A stretch of 34,275 nt of DNA, taken from contig RPFO01002079.1 in NCBI GenBank assembly GCA_009746045.1, positions 95,001-129,275 of the forward strand, read 5' to 3'. The notes under the pieces were generated by a model, which had not been told where the DNA came from, searched no databases, and saw nothing but the letters and a program-made list of their open reading frames with translations. The DNA comes from Mesostigma viride. Lineage: Eukaryota; Streptophyta; Mesostigmatophyceae; Mesostigmatales; Mesostigmataceae. A program made the position numbers and the translations under genes. Positions 1 through 9,360 of the stretch are shown piece by piece (the first letter of the stretch is position 1; every line of letters begins with the position of its first letter).

Positions 1-1850
1 GGGGCCGGGGCATTGTATTAAAGGAGTTCTCCAAGGCATAAGATAAAGAGACATGGACATAATCTATCCCTGCATTAACGTGTCTACTGCAAAATGTTCG
101 ATTCCCTCCCCCTTTAGCTCTGCATGGATTTCCTTTACGTTTAATACAGGCTAGGCTGCCCTGGTCTTACCCAGGCCTATTGGCTCAGGCTAAGAAAGCA
201 TACTTGGGAACACGCCGAATATGCCATCAGCGATTTTACCTTGATCGGGATGCCTAAGATGGCTTCGAGCCTTGATACCTACAACGCAGTCTTCCCCCCT
301 CCATATCTCTGTTGGCCTTAAAGCTATAATGCTATTTCTCAGATGGAAAAGGGAGTAAGAGGGGGCTAGATAGGTACTCTGCGAATCCTCCCACAAAATA
401 CCACCGCCAACATTCTTTACATGGACAATAAACCGAGAGCAAACGTCTAGAAGGGAAGGAATAAATAACGCACATCCGATAGCAAACTAAACATGGAGAG
501 AAAATGCATCGAAAGGGCACATCATTAAGGAAGAAAAAAAAGAGGCCACACCTTTCTCCGGATCCGGATGAGCTTCGTCTGTCCACTGGGCTTCCTGGCT
601 TCTTGAACACCCTGGATGACGTGAACGTTGCACTTCAACTGCCGGAAAGAAAATGGCCCTGTTCAAAGTGTGGTCAAGGGCAGAAAAGGAACCACAAGGT
701 TGATATTAACAGCGTGAGGTACAGGCAGCGCCATCGCGCGACGACTGAATGAAAACTCTGGAGACTGCCCGTTCCGATAAAAAGACCTACATGCAAACAA
801 GTCCCTTCGCGTGAAAACTGGCGCATCGTAACATCACCGAACCACAAATCCGTAGGTTCGTACCAATGCGAACCGATGACGAGTGCTGATTGTTGTCAAC
901 CCTGCTGAGACCATTGGAGCTCGCAAAACCCAGACGATTTTGAGTATTCTGAGACCGCGTTGGGCCACGGCATGCGGATAGGCTGGCAGGAACGTGGCAG
1001 GCCACGCCATGGATTGCCATTTCTCCTGGAAATAACAAGTTTTGGCAACCCTTCGGCTATTAAGGCCTCGTATCGTCTTGACCCTAAAATTACTCTTTAG
1101 CTACAGGCAAGTGGCCTCCCTGATTCAAGACGTTCTACCCCCCGCGCAGCTGCAAGTTCAATAACAGATGTTGGTGCTGTCAAAACCTGATCGACCTTGC
1201 GACGCTAAATGTCCTGTCGCGAAAAGCCTCACGTTTGAAGTTCGCGGGCATTTGATGAGCCTTGGCGGGAGTCGCCTCGGAGCTCGCCTTGGCGCGCGGT
1301 TTCAGTTTGGGGCGGGAGTTTTATTTCGTCAACGTACAGTCATTACCGCGTCAAGTTGCGCTATTTAATGAGGCGACTCACGAGTACGACCGTTACGGCC
1401 GAGGCGAGCAGAACGAGCTTGTCGGCGGCGGTAAGCGGTGGTTGCGACGCCTAAGTTTGGGCGGCGACCGCAACTTAATTAAGCAACGGTGCCATCGCAA
1501 CTTACATAAATTTTCCGGGTAAATGGGTATTTTATATTAACCAATAGGAATATCGTTAGGTGAAGAGGTACCACACACGCAACTTTCAGATATTCATTGA
1601 GAATGATAAATTACGGAGGTTACATTGGCATGCAACATAAGGAAAACCCCGAAAACTGAGAAGAACCCTGAAGAAATTAATAGTAATCTGACACGGACAT
1701 CCAAGGATCACGCCGGCAGCTGCACAAGCCAGGTACATGAACTAACTACAGCACAAAACTACGACACGCAGCAACATTGATTGCTGCCGGCCCACCATGC
1801 ATGAGGCCTGGGAGGGATCTAGACTGCATGGGTCGCGACAAAGTCGACCC
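1..1850. other. No supported gene
   Basis: Mixed-composition DNA. The open frames here (for example 504-752 on plus; 332-610 and 787-1038 on minus) are short, overlap each other on opposite strands and show no domain I recognise. The 504-752 frame has a lysine-rich start and a single Cx2C (CSKCGQG), which is too little to support a gene. The 1250-1520 part is CpG-rich and has two copies of CGCAACTTA near 1470 and 1496. Confidence 0.5.
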
Positions 1851-1856
1851 GCGGGG

Positions 1857-2285
1857 TCATGCGGCGGAATAACACATCAGCCACAGTGCGAGTGAGGGCG
1901 AGTGACAGGCAATGGCCGGCCAATACGAGGACCACGTGAGGGCAGACCACGGGGCGGTCTGACCCTCGAGGTCTAAGCGGTCTTCACGGCACCGGCAGCA
2001 CTCGTGGAAAAACTTCGCTGTCTTGGGGCCCATGGCCCCGAACTCCTCAAGGACAAAGGGGATGACCCGGTGGGGCCCCACCTCGCTGCAGGAGGCAAAC
2101 TTGTCGCGCTCAGCCACAGCGGCAGCAGCGCCGGCATCCACAGCCGCCCGGACGGGAGGGCGGACTATGTGGCGACTGGAGAGCGGCCGAGCCACGGAGA
2201 CATCGATGAGCAGGTGGCAACGGCCTGCCCGTCGTAGCCTAGCTGCACGGTAATGTCGGGGCGGTGCAGTAGAGGGCGGCCCCAT
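1857..2285 (-). pseudogene. Decayed C-terminal fragment of a non-LTR retrotransposon protein (RLE-like domain)
   Basis: On the minus strand one frame reads RPDITVQLGYDGQA (about 2270-2225). A different frame then continues with HLLIDVSVARPL, an alanine-rich helix, and IPFVLEEFGAMGPKTAKFF (about 2064-1993). The order R-PD, about 14-18 residues, then D-V-S-V, then (F/V)PFV-E-G-GP is what I know from the C-terminal, restriction-endonuclease-like end of many non-LTR retrotransposon polyproteins. The change of frame between the PD and DVSV blocks, and the absence of a reverse transcriptase core upstream, mark it as a broken remnant. The extra N-terminal residues in the long open frame (2456-2290) are poly-A/T-rich and look non-coding. 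Family assignment is by recalled motif pattern only, so moderate confidence. Confidence 0.45.
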
Positions 2286-2459
2286 CCGCATCCTCGCACT
2301 TGATGGTGGAGTGGGGATGGACATGACACCCCAAAAGGGCACTTTTCTGGAAACCATACCTAGGCATGTGATAAAAATCCAGTTATGATGGGGGACCATA
2401 AATATGATAAAAAAAAAAAATTTCCAACCACTTGGGGGTGTACTACCCCCCACCATGTG

Positions 2460-3000
2460 ACCGTTATGTGCTAAAAATAGAAAAAGACGCTATTTTTGGC
2501 CGATTTTCCCTAGGACAATGGGCAAACCCATTGTGGCCAAATCATATATTCCCATCTAATTGCAACCCTTGCCATTAATTCCAGCTAGTTTGCAGGTCAG
2601 AATAAGCATGTTTAGACACATTGAAATAGTTTACCCCAAAACACGTATTTTTTGGTGCCTAAAAAAAATATCAAATCATAGACACATGCAATGGGGTCAA
2701 ATCATATAATCAAAATTGGCCCAGGGTTGCAATCACACAGCCCCAAAGTTTCAGCTCATTCTGACCACGTTTACTCACATTGAAATATGGTCACGTGCAA
2801 AAAAAAAATGATAGCTTTTTGTGGTTTGGAGCTCAAACACCACCACAAAGACACCCTTGCCCACCACAAACTGGGCCAAAACAAGTGCAATTAATTAAAT
2901 TAATGTATCACGAAGCTTGCCACCAAATTACAGGTCATTCTGACCTAGTTTGCCCATATTACATCTTGTTATAGCTGCCAGCCTGCATGCTTGGTGCACC
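2460..3000. repeat. Diverged ~160-180 bp satellite-like repeats
   Basis: A block recurs in degenerate form: CAGGTCAGAATAAGCATGTTTAG at about 2593 (first 20 bases CAGGTCAGAATAAGCATGTT), CAGCTCATTCTGACCACGTT at about 2751 and CAGGTCATTCTGACCTAGTT at about 2931. The first two are followed by CACATTGAAATA. Spacings are about 158 and 180 bp. A similar GAGGTCAAACTGACC block occurs at 6705-6725, linking this region to the repeats at 6010-6770. AT-rich, with A-tracts; no gene. Confidence 0.5.
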
Positions 3001-4109
3001 ATGACATGAGGCAATACCATGAGCACATTCCTAAGCTTGCCCCCTGCAAATGGGGCAGAACCACGAAAAACAAATGCTAAATGCTTGAAGAAAACAACCA
3101 CCAACTCTTTAACCATTATGAGCAGGTATGACCGCTTGCGGGAATCACTCATAGCCAACACCACTGCATGTCATGACGCTTATGGATAAAAGGTGCATCC
3201 TTCATAGCCATAACGACCTGATCCCTGTCATCTAGGAAGTACAAGCCATGTTTAATGGAGGCTAAACAGGTGGGGATGTGATAAGTAACTCGCATATTCT
3301 CACCTTCCATACAACAACCTTGTTTTCCAGCAGGCTGAAGAGCCATGACAGGCGTTTATGAGCTCGCCAGCTCCTTGCAACGGTGATGCCGCTCCCAGGC
3401 AGCTAGGGTCCTTGACTACGCAATATAGAATGTCTACCGTGTGAAAACCTCCATACAGGAAGCGTAGCAAAGCCAGATAACTGCCCGATCAAATCTGGGT
3501 AGCTTTAGGAAGCATGGCATACGCAGCGTAAGGAAAACCATTGAAAGCTGCGGAAAATCTGATAGCACAACTGCAACAAGTGCACATCAATCCGACGCCG
3601 CGCCAAAGTTGCCCCGCGAAATTTCGGGGAGAAAGTGACGAAATTCGGTGCGCGCGGGAGATGCTGAGTGCAAATTTCATTGCGAAGGCTATGGTAGCGT
3701 GAAAATTTACTGTGCACGGATTACGAAGCCATTTTGTACCGGATTTCGCTTGTTCGATCGGCATTAACGTAAGGAAATTTATTCTGCAAAAAAAACGTCG
3801 CGAAACATTTTCTTTGTGTGTGTGTGCGAGGGCAAACACGCAGCAGTGGCCAGTTTCGCCCGCCGAGCTCAGCCACCCGTGCGTGTGCAAGGTAATGTCT
3901 AGCACAGATTTAGACGCACCTGGTGGGAGGGCACACTTTCGAACGATTCCTTATATCATTTCGAAGAAATCCAGCACAACGATTCCCTTAATTTTGCGTT
4001 TCCATGTTGCACGCAATTTCCCCGTAAAAGTCAGATTTATAGGAGCGCTGACAGGGGCAAAAATGCATGTCGTAGATTTAATCGCGTTTACCCCATTTCT
4101 GGCAGCTTT
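3001..4109. other. No supported gene; CpG-rich 3590-3760
   Basis: The first part (3000-3490) is unremarkable. From about 3590 to 3920 the DNA is richer in CpG, with open frames on both strands (3712-4149 plus, 3489-3905 minus) that are mutual shadows. Neither translates to anything I recognise. An AAG/GTAATG donor-like site is present at 3890. It could be a promoter or a 5' exon of an unrecognised gene, but the sequence alone does not show one. Confidence 0.4.
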
Positions 4110-4232
4110 ATGGCTTCCCTTGGGGGGAGAAACGTTGTCCACTGCATAAATTGCGGGCGGCGCTCGCTGCCGACGTCGCTGGTGTGCCCGGGGTGCGGGA
4201 GAACCAACATCTACTGGTTTCTATCGTCGTAA
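4110..4232 (+). CDS. Small putative zinc-ribbon ORF, 40 aa
   Basis: A 40-codon frame begins at the first ATG of a reading frame that is open back to 3903. It ends HCINCGRR...LVCPGCGRTNIYWFLSS-stop. The two Cx2C pairs (CINC and CPGC) are 13 residues apart, the spacing of a small zinc ribbon or knuckle, and the CPxCG second half is typical of zinc ribbons. It lies in a CpG-rich local context. It could be the last exon of a longer gene, a stand-alone microprotein, or chance. No splice acceptor or promoter was identified. Not recognised as a named family. Confidence 0.25.
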   Translation: MASLGGRNVVHCINCGRRSLPTSLVCPGCGRTNIYWFLSS

Positions 4233-4585
4233 CCCGCTTTTTTATCGTCATTATTCGGCGTATTCTAGTGGTTTAAGCGTCCGGCGACGGGCGAAAAGAA
4301 CTCTTACCCTGACGCCATGGCCTGAGGAGGCGATCCGAGAAGGACTGGGGCGGGCGGGCGAAATAAAACGCGACAGTGCCCGCACCCTGCCGGCGCAGCC
4401 AGGCGAACAAGACAAAGTGCACCGTTCCCCCCCTGTGCCCATCGCTGCCGTCGCCGGGCGGCACGTTGGGCAGGCGGCTCCTTCCCCCTTCTTTCGTGCC
4501 TGTTGCATCATTTTGAACCCCTCACCAACGGAGGCATGTTAGTGAACGAGTGGATGCATGCATGAATGAACGGATGCATGAATGA
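4233..4585. other. No supported gene
   Basis: GC-rich DNA upstream of the microsatellite block. Overlapping minus frames (4251-4511 and 4273-4464) give low-complexity Arg/Pro/Ser peptides without a domain. The last 40 bases carry degenerate ATGCATGAATGA steps that grade into the GGGA array. Confidence 0.5.
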
Positions 4586-5175
4586 TGGGGAGGGAGGGAG
4601 GGAGGGAGGGAGGGAGGGAGGGAGGGAGGGAGGGAGGGAGGGAGGGAGGGAGGGAGGGAGGGAGGGAGGGAGGGAGGGAGGGAGGGAGGGAGGGAGGGAG
4701 GGAGGGAGGGAGGGAGGGAGGAGGGAGGGAGGGAGGGAGGGAGGAGGGAGGAGGGAGGGAGGGAGGGAGGGAGGGAGGGAGGGAGGGAGGGAGGGAGGGA
4801 GGGAGGGAGGAGGGAGGGAGGGAGGGAGGGAGGGAGGGAGGGAGGGAGGAGGAGGGAGGGAGGGAGGGAGGAGGGAGGGAGGGAGGGAGGGAGGGGAGGG
4901 AGGGAGGGAGGGAGGGAGGGAGGGAGGGAGGGAGGGAGGGAGGGAGGGAGGGAGGGAGGAGGGAGGGAGGGAGGAGGGAGGGAGGGAGGAGGGAGGGAGG
5001 GAGGAGGAGGGAGGGAGGGAGGGAGGGAGGGAGGGAGGGAGGGAGGGAGGGAGGGAGGGAGGGAGGGAGGGAGGGAGGGAGGGAGGGAGGGAGGGAGGGA
5101 GGGAGGGAGGGAGGGAGGGAGGGAGGGAGGGAGGGAGGGAGGGAGGGAGGGAGGGAGGGAGGGAGGGAGGGAGGG
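4586..5175 (+). repeat. (GGGA)n microsatellite, ~590 bp
   Basis: About 145 copies of GGGA on the plus strand, interrupted only by occasional loss of one G or one unit (GGAGGA steps, mainly 4720-5010). One strand is entirely purine, and the array has many runs of three G's able to form G-quadruplexes or triplexes. It has no stops in any frame, so very long Pro/Leu/Ser or Gly/Arg/Glu frames appear here; these are artefacts. Confidence 0.97.
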
Positions 5176-5221
5176 CATGACTGACGGAGGGCATGACTGA
5201 GGGAGGGCATGACTGAGGGAG

Positions 5222-5583
<362 letters not shown>

Positions 5584-5587
5584 GTTA

Positions 5588-5829
5588 TATGGGTGGTGGG
5601 TGGGTGGGTGGGTGGGTGGGTGGGTGGGTGGGTGGGTGGGTGGGTGGGTGGGTGGGTGGGTGGGTGGGTGGTGGGTGGGTGGGTGGGTGGGTGGGTGGGT
5701 GGGTGGGTGGGTGGGTGGGTGGGTGGGTGGGTGGGTGGGTGGTGGGTGGGTGGGTGGGTGGTGGGTGGGTGGGGTGGGTGGGTGGGTGGGTGGGTGGGTG
5801 GGTGGGTGGGTGGATGGGTGGGTGGGTTG
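5588..5829 (+). repeat. (GGGT)n microsatellite, ~240 bp
   Basis: About 60 copies of GGGT with a few shortened GGT steps, placed 5 bp after the TGCG array. G-runs are all on the plus strand, as in the GGGA array. It is not a known telomere repeat, and no subtelomeric structure follows. Confidence 0.97.
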
Positions 5830-5849
5830 GGAAGGTGTGCTTTTTATTA

Positions 5850-6009
5850 TGACGATTAGCTTAGTTACATGTGTGTTGTTGATGTACATGTTGACGTTGT
5901 ATCATGCGCGTGTGCCCCTAAGTCTGCCTTCCTGCAATATCACATAATATATCATCTAGATGTGTTGTTGGGAACCTGACTATACAAATGTTCCAAACTG
6001 GAATGAAAT
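5850..6009. other. AT-rich spacer, nothing recognised
   Basis: Short stretch between the microsatellite block and the ~185 bp repeats. No open frame of interest and no structured element seen. Confidence 0.5.
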
Positions 6010-6770
6010 CTTGACATGCAACTATGTGATGAAACCCTTGAAAAACAATTACTAGGAACTGCATTTTTTGTGCTATGTTCGCTGGCATCTGTCACCTATT
6101 TGTCGTGCAAACAGTCTGAATTTCTTGTGGGCAGTTAACATAGATGTTTTTATGAGCTGTGCAAAGTTCTAGGCTTAACTGAGTTCATTGATATATGCAC
6201 CCATGTGTCGGAACCCTTGGAAAACCATGAAAAACTGCATATTGGGCGGTATTTATGCTAGCATATGTCACCATTTTGCCATCCAACCAGCCTGAAACTT
6301 TGTGGGCATGCTGCATGGGATGTGTTTAGAACATGTGCAAAGTTCCAGGCCCAACTGAGTTCATTTGGTGTCATTATATATATGCATATGTGTGATGAAA
6401 CCCTTGGAAAACCATGAACAACTGCTTTTGGGGGGTATTTATGCGAGCATCTGTCACCATTTCGTCAACCAACCAGCCTGAAACTTTGTGGGCATGCTGC
6501 ATGGGATGTGTTTAGAACATGTGAAAAGTTCCAGTCCCAACTGAGTTCATCTGATGTTATTATAGATGCATACATGCCAGAAAGTGCTGAAAATACGGTA
6601 TTTTTTGCTAGCAAATGTCACCATGTTACCATGCTGCCGAGTCCAAAAAATTTTTGTGACCAGATGGCATCATAAGATATCTGATAAGGAACCTTGGTGC
6701 CAAATTTGAGGTCAAACTGACCATTATTCCATCTCCAAATAATTTTCAGGGGACAAAAATGGCTTTTCGG
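6010..6770. repeat. ~185 bp satellite-like tandem repeat, about 3.5-4 diverged copies
   Basis: GAAACCCTTGGAAAACCATG-type blocks occur at 6031, about 6210 and 6397. GTGGGCATGCTGCATGGGAT occurs at about 6301 and 6488. CTGTCACCATTT-type and CCAGCCTGAAACTTTGTGGG blocks occur once per copy. The second and third copies are nearly identical over 100 bp; the first and last are diverged. The period (about 179-187 bp) is nucleosome-sized. The final 60 bp resemble the repeats at 2460-3000. Confidence 0.8.
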
Positions 6771-7368
6771 GTTGATGTGTGGAGAACAAAATAGCAAGAA
6801 GAACCCAGAAACGGCGCCAAAAGTTTCATGCCAGGTTCACTAAGAGCGCAAACAGACTGGGCGGTGACATGCGGCAAATCAACGTACCACGGCCGGCATT
6901 ATTTCCTACCCAGGCGCGCAAGAAAAGCCAGCCAGCCATGGATGGATTAACCGCGGATCGCGCAGGCCTGAACGAAATCATTTTAGAAATGACAGGAAAT
7001 GGCCGCAGATCGAAGACGCTTAGGTTATTTTCATGGTGTCCGTTACTAAACGGCTCTTGCTGCATCAAAATGACCCACGAATATCGAGTTCTACCGTCGC
7101 AGGCACGCATGCTAGATTATTCATCGCGGCCAAATTGCTGGATGAGACCCCCGTGCAAATCTGTACCAACAAAGGCAGCGAATTTGCAAATAGTGCAGAT
7201 CTGGCTATGAAACATCATAATAGAACATCACTTTTAACCATCGGCTTAATTTTTCGGCCTGTCGCCCGCCGGATTAGCCCTATTTTAACGGAACGCACGT
7301 CGCCATGGCCACCTCCGCACGGTGCGCGCACTGTGCACCACAATTTCACGGTCCGTCGGTACCGTCCC
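6771..7368. other. No supported gene
   Basis: Open frames at 6779-7210 (plus), 6826-7110 (minus) and 7033-7413 (plus) overlap and show no recognisable domain or repeat. The region separates the satellite block from the retrotransposon fragment. Confidence 0.4.
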
Positions 7369-7392
7369 GACTTTTTTGGCGCCAAAAAAGTC
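7369..7392. promoter_or_regulatory. 24-bp perfect palindrome with E2F-like core
   Basis: GACTTTTTTGGC is followed directly by its exact reverse complement, with no loop. The centre TTTGGCGCCAAA matches the palindromic form of the E2F/DP consensus (TTTSSCGC), conserved in plants, animals and many algae. A strict half, ACTTTTTGGCGCC, occurs in the second family of array units (for example 28692 and 33519). Binding is inferred; as a palindrome it is certain. Confidence 0.5.
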
Positions 7393-7479
7393 CCGGGTGT
7401 CATGTCCCCTTAAAGACCGACCGAACCATGGCACACACCACCCGGAGGAGAGCGGTATGGAGATAGAGGAACTACTTCT

Positions 7480-7790
7480 GGTTCTGCTGGCCACCCATGC
7501 ACGCGATGTAGTGGCAGTAGTGCGTCCCAGTAGTATATCGAGAGCAAGCCCGCAGCTGCCGCAGGACGCACCTGCCCTAGCTGATGAGTGGTTGCAGGGG
7601 GCAAACAGCTTGTGGCGGAGAGCGATGGCGTAAAGGGCCGGCACCAGCGTGAACAGAGGGCTCATGGGGAGGGCGCGCAGGAATGCGGACCCCACGCTCC
7701 CCTCAAGGGAAACGGAGTGAAGCCAAGCCTTCCCCTGATCGTTCAAGCTCGCATGCAGACCCATCCAGTCGGCACAGTGTAGTATACCCG
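7480..7790 (-). pseudogene. Decayed fragment of a non-LTR retrotransposon protein (region before the endonuclease-like domain)
   Basis: The minus strand reads DWMGLHASLNDQGKAWLHS, then GSAFLRALPMSPLF, ALYAIALRHKL and ASCGSCGLALD (about 7540). One base out of frame it continues TTGTHYCHYIACMGGQQN before a stop. The string W/FL-ALP, R-RL, CxxC, D..G.H...C, GG is the pattern I know from the stretch between reverse transcriptase and the C-terminal endonuclease-like domain of many LINE-type proteins. The frameshift after LALD and the stop near 7475 show it is broken. The next expected domain (RPD...D) is absent here but present 5 kb further along the same strand at 2270-1860. Confidence 0.45.
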
Positions 7791-7799
7791 CGTAGGTCT

Positions 7800-9022
7800 T
7801 TTGTTGTTTTTCATTAACGCAGGCAGGGGAGACTGCTAGGACTGACGATAGTGGACACGCCGGGCGTGCCCCGGGGCAGACGGCGGTGGACGGCCTGGGC
7901 GGCCGGGCGGACGAGGTGACAGGCCTACTAGATCCCAAGGTAAGAATCCTGCACAGCCTGCACAAAGGGGAAGGGGGATGGGCACATCATCTTATATATA
8001 CACACTATAGTACATATCAAGGAGACAGTATATCAGTATGTAGGTTAACGCGGTACTTAATGACTCAATTTGTAGGTGTCAGGCCAGTCTTGGCCGCGCA
8101 GGAGGCCGTTAATTTTTGCCAAGTCCGGACCCGCTATGTGGCTTTATTATTAGGCGGCAAAATACGCAAGCTCCATTCGCGCGCAGACCAGACGTCCCGC
8201 AATCATGATTATTATTATATAGTGAAACTAGCGCGGATGCAACCTTGCAATGCCAATTAATTTGCAGCCTGCGGACTGCGATACATAAGTAGCATGCAGG
8301 GCGCACATGACGGCACATTAATTCATTTGTGGTATCACTAAAACACCGCCAGCAGGCCGGCACTAGCACGCATTGTGTGGCTGCACCGGCGGGCGGCGTG
8401 CCGTATCCGTCATTGCGACAGCCCGCCTTTCTCATACTAATCATGAGAAGATACCTGGTATGGAAAAACAAGAAAATCAGTGGACTTTGTTGGGCGGCTT
8501 TGATCATGCTGGGCGTCCCCAACATCTACTGCTCCAATTTTGGTACTTTTGAAATTCCATGCCTGGAGCGCAAAGTTTGCAATATATGTGCCGTTTGTAG
8601 CTCTAGCTCTATAATAACCTGACCAACCCCGCATTCCTCAAAGTAGCACTTGTTGCCTATTCTCAAATGTTATGCGAATCACATGATTAGGATCTGCTTC
8701 ACGATTGCTATTGCTCGAGATTCAATTAAGAATGATTGAGATCAATAAATGATGAACCAAATAAACCAAATTAGGCCACTTGACAAGTTCATGATCCATT
8801 TAAATTGTACAATTAAGCGATTAATTAATTCATAAATCATACATTACATGGGATACCCCCGTCGACGAGCTAGTGGTACGTACAATGAAACATTTGAGTT
8901 TGTAACATGTCTCCATGGATATATTCATGTATGCTGGACCTCGCGCATCTCAGCCCTCTAAGAAATGTTATTTGAACTCAGGTCTAGATCTAAATATATA
9001 CATTAATTAATTAATTAATAGA
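7800..9022. other. No supported gene
   Basis: Mostly AT-rich, with TTAATTAA-type runs at 8815-8840 and 9002-9020. The plus frame 8329-8622 ends in VCNICAVCSSSSIIT and has a Cx2Cx2C, but nothing upstream of it is recognisable. Taken as non-coding. Confidence 0.4.
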
Positions 9023-9041
9023 CACGTGACTGCGTCACGTG
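9023..9041. promoter_or_regulatory. Inverted pair of G-box (CACGTG) motifs
   Basis: CACGTGAC, spacer TGC, GTCACGTG: two perfect 8-bp arms each containing CACGTG, the core bound by bHLH and bZIP factors. It lies about 320 bp beyond the 3' end of the transposase-like gene, just after a TTAATTAATTAATTAA run. Its function is inferred from motif alone. Confidence 0.35.
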
Positions 9042-9360
9042 AGCATAAGTCCTCAGTGGGAGGGGAACATGGGATGGAATGGATGGTATAAGCTATCTAG
9101 GTCCTAGTTACAGGGGTGTGGGCACCGCGGCCCGAATCGCTATGAATGCCATACTTGGTCACACGCGGAGCCCCCACAGGCTTTTAAATATATACATGAT
9201 CTGGATAATATTATACACTTCCTTAAAAGAGCATGAATCGAGCTTTACAATTCAGGACAAGGAACTCGTTTGCAAATCACGGCTGAAAGGCAAGTGCTCA
9301 CAACGAAGCACGTGCTCTCAAGGCTGTCCACCTCGTCCAACCAAGCCCGGGCGAGCTGGC
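9042..9360. other. 3' flank of the transposase-like gene
   Basis: No open frame on the minus strand continues past the stop at 9361-9363. A plus frame (9079-9702) is mostly the antisense of the last exon. No terminal inverted repeat of the transposon was found here. Confidence 0.4.

Noticed and set aside
787-1038. Possible relic of the transposase C-terminus on the plus strand (VLIVVNPAETIGARKTQTIL near 880-940, resembling HTIVVNPANN...ILTIP)
   Set aside because: Similarity covers only about 20 residues with an upstream stop; too weak to annotate, though worth an alignment.
5588-5829. Telomeric repeat tract
   Set aside because: (GGGT)n does not match a known telomere unit and is embedded between other microsatellites and internal repeats.
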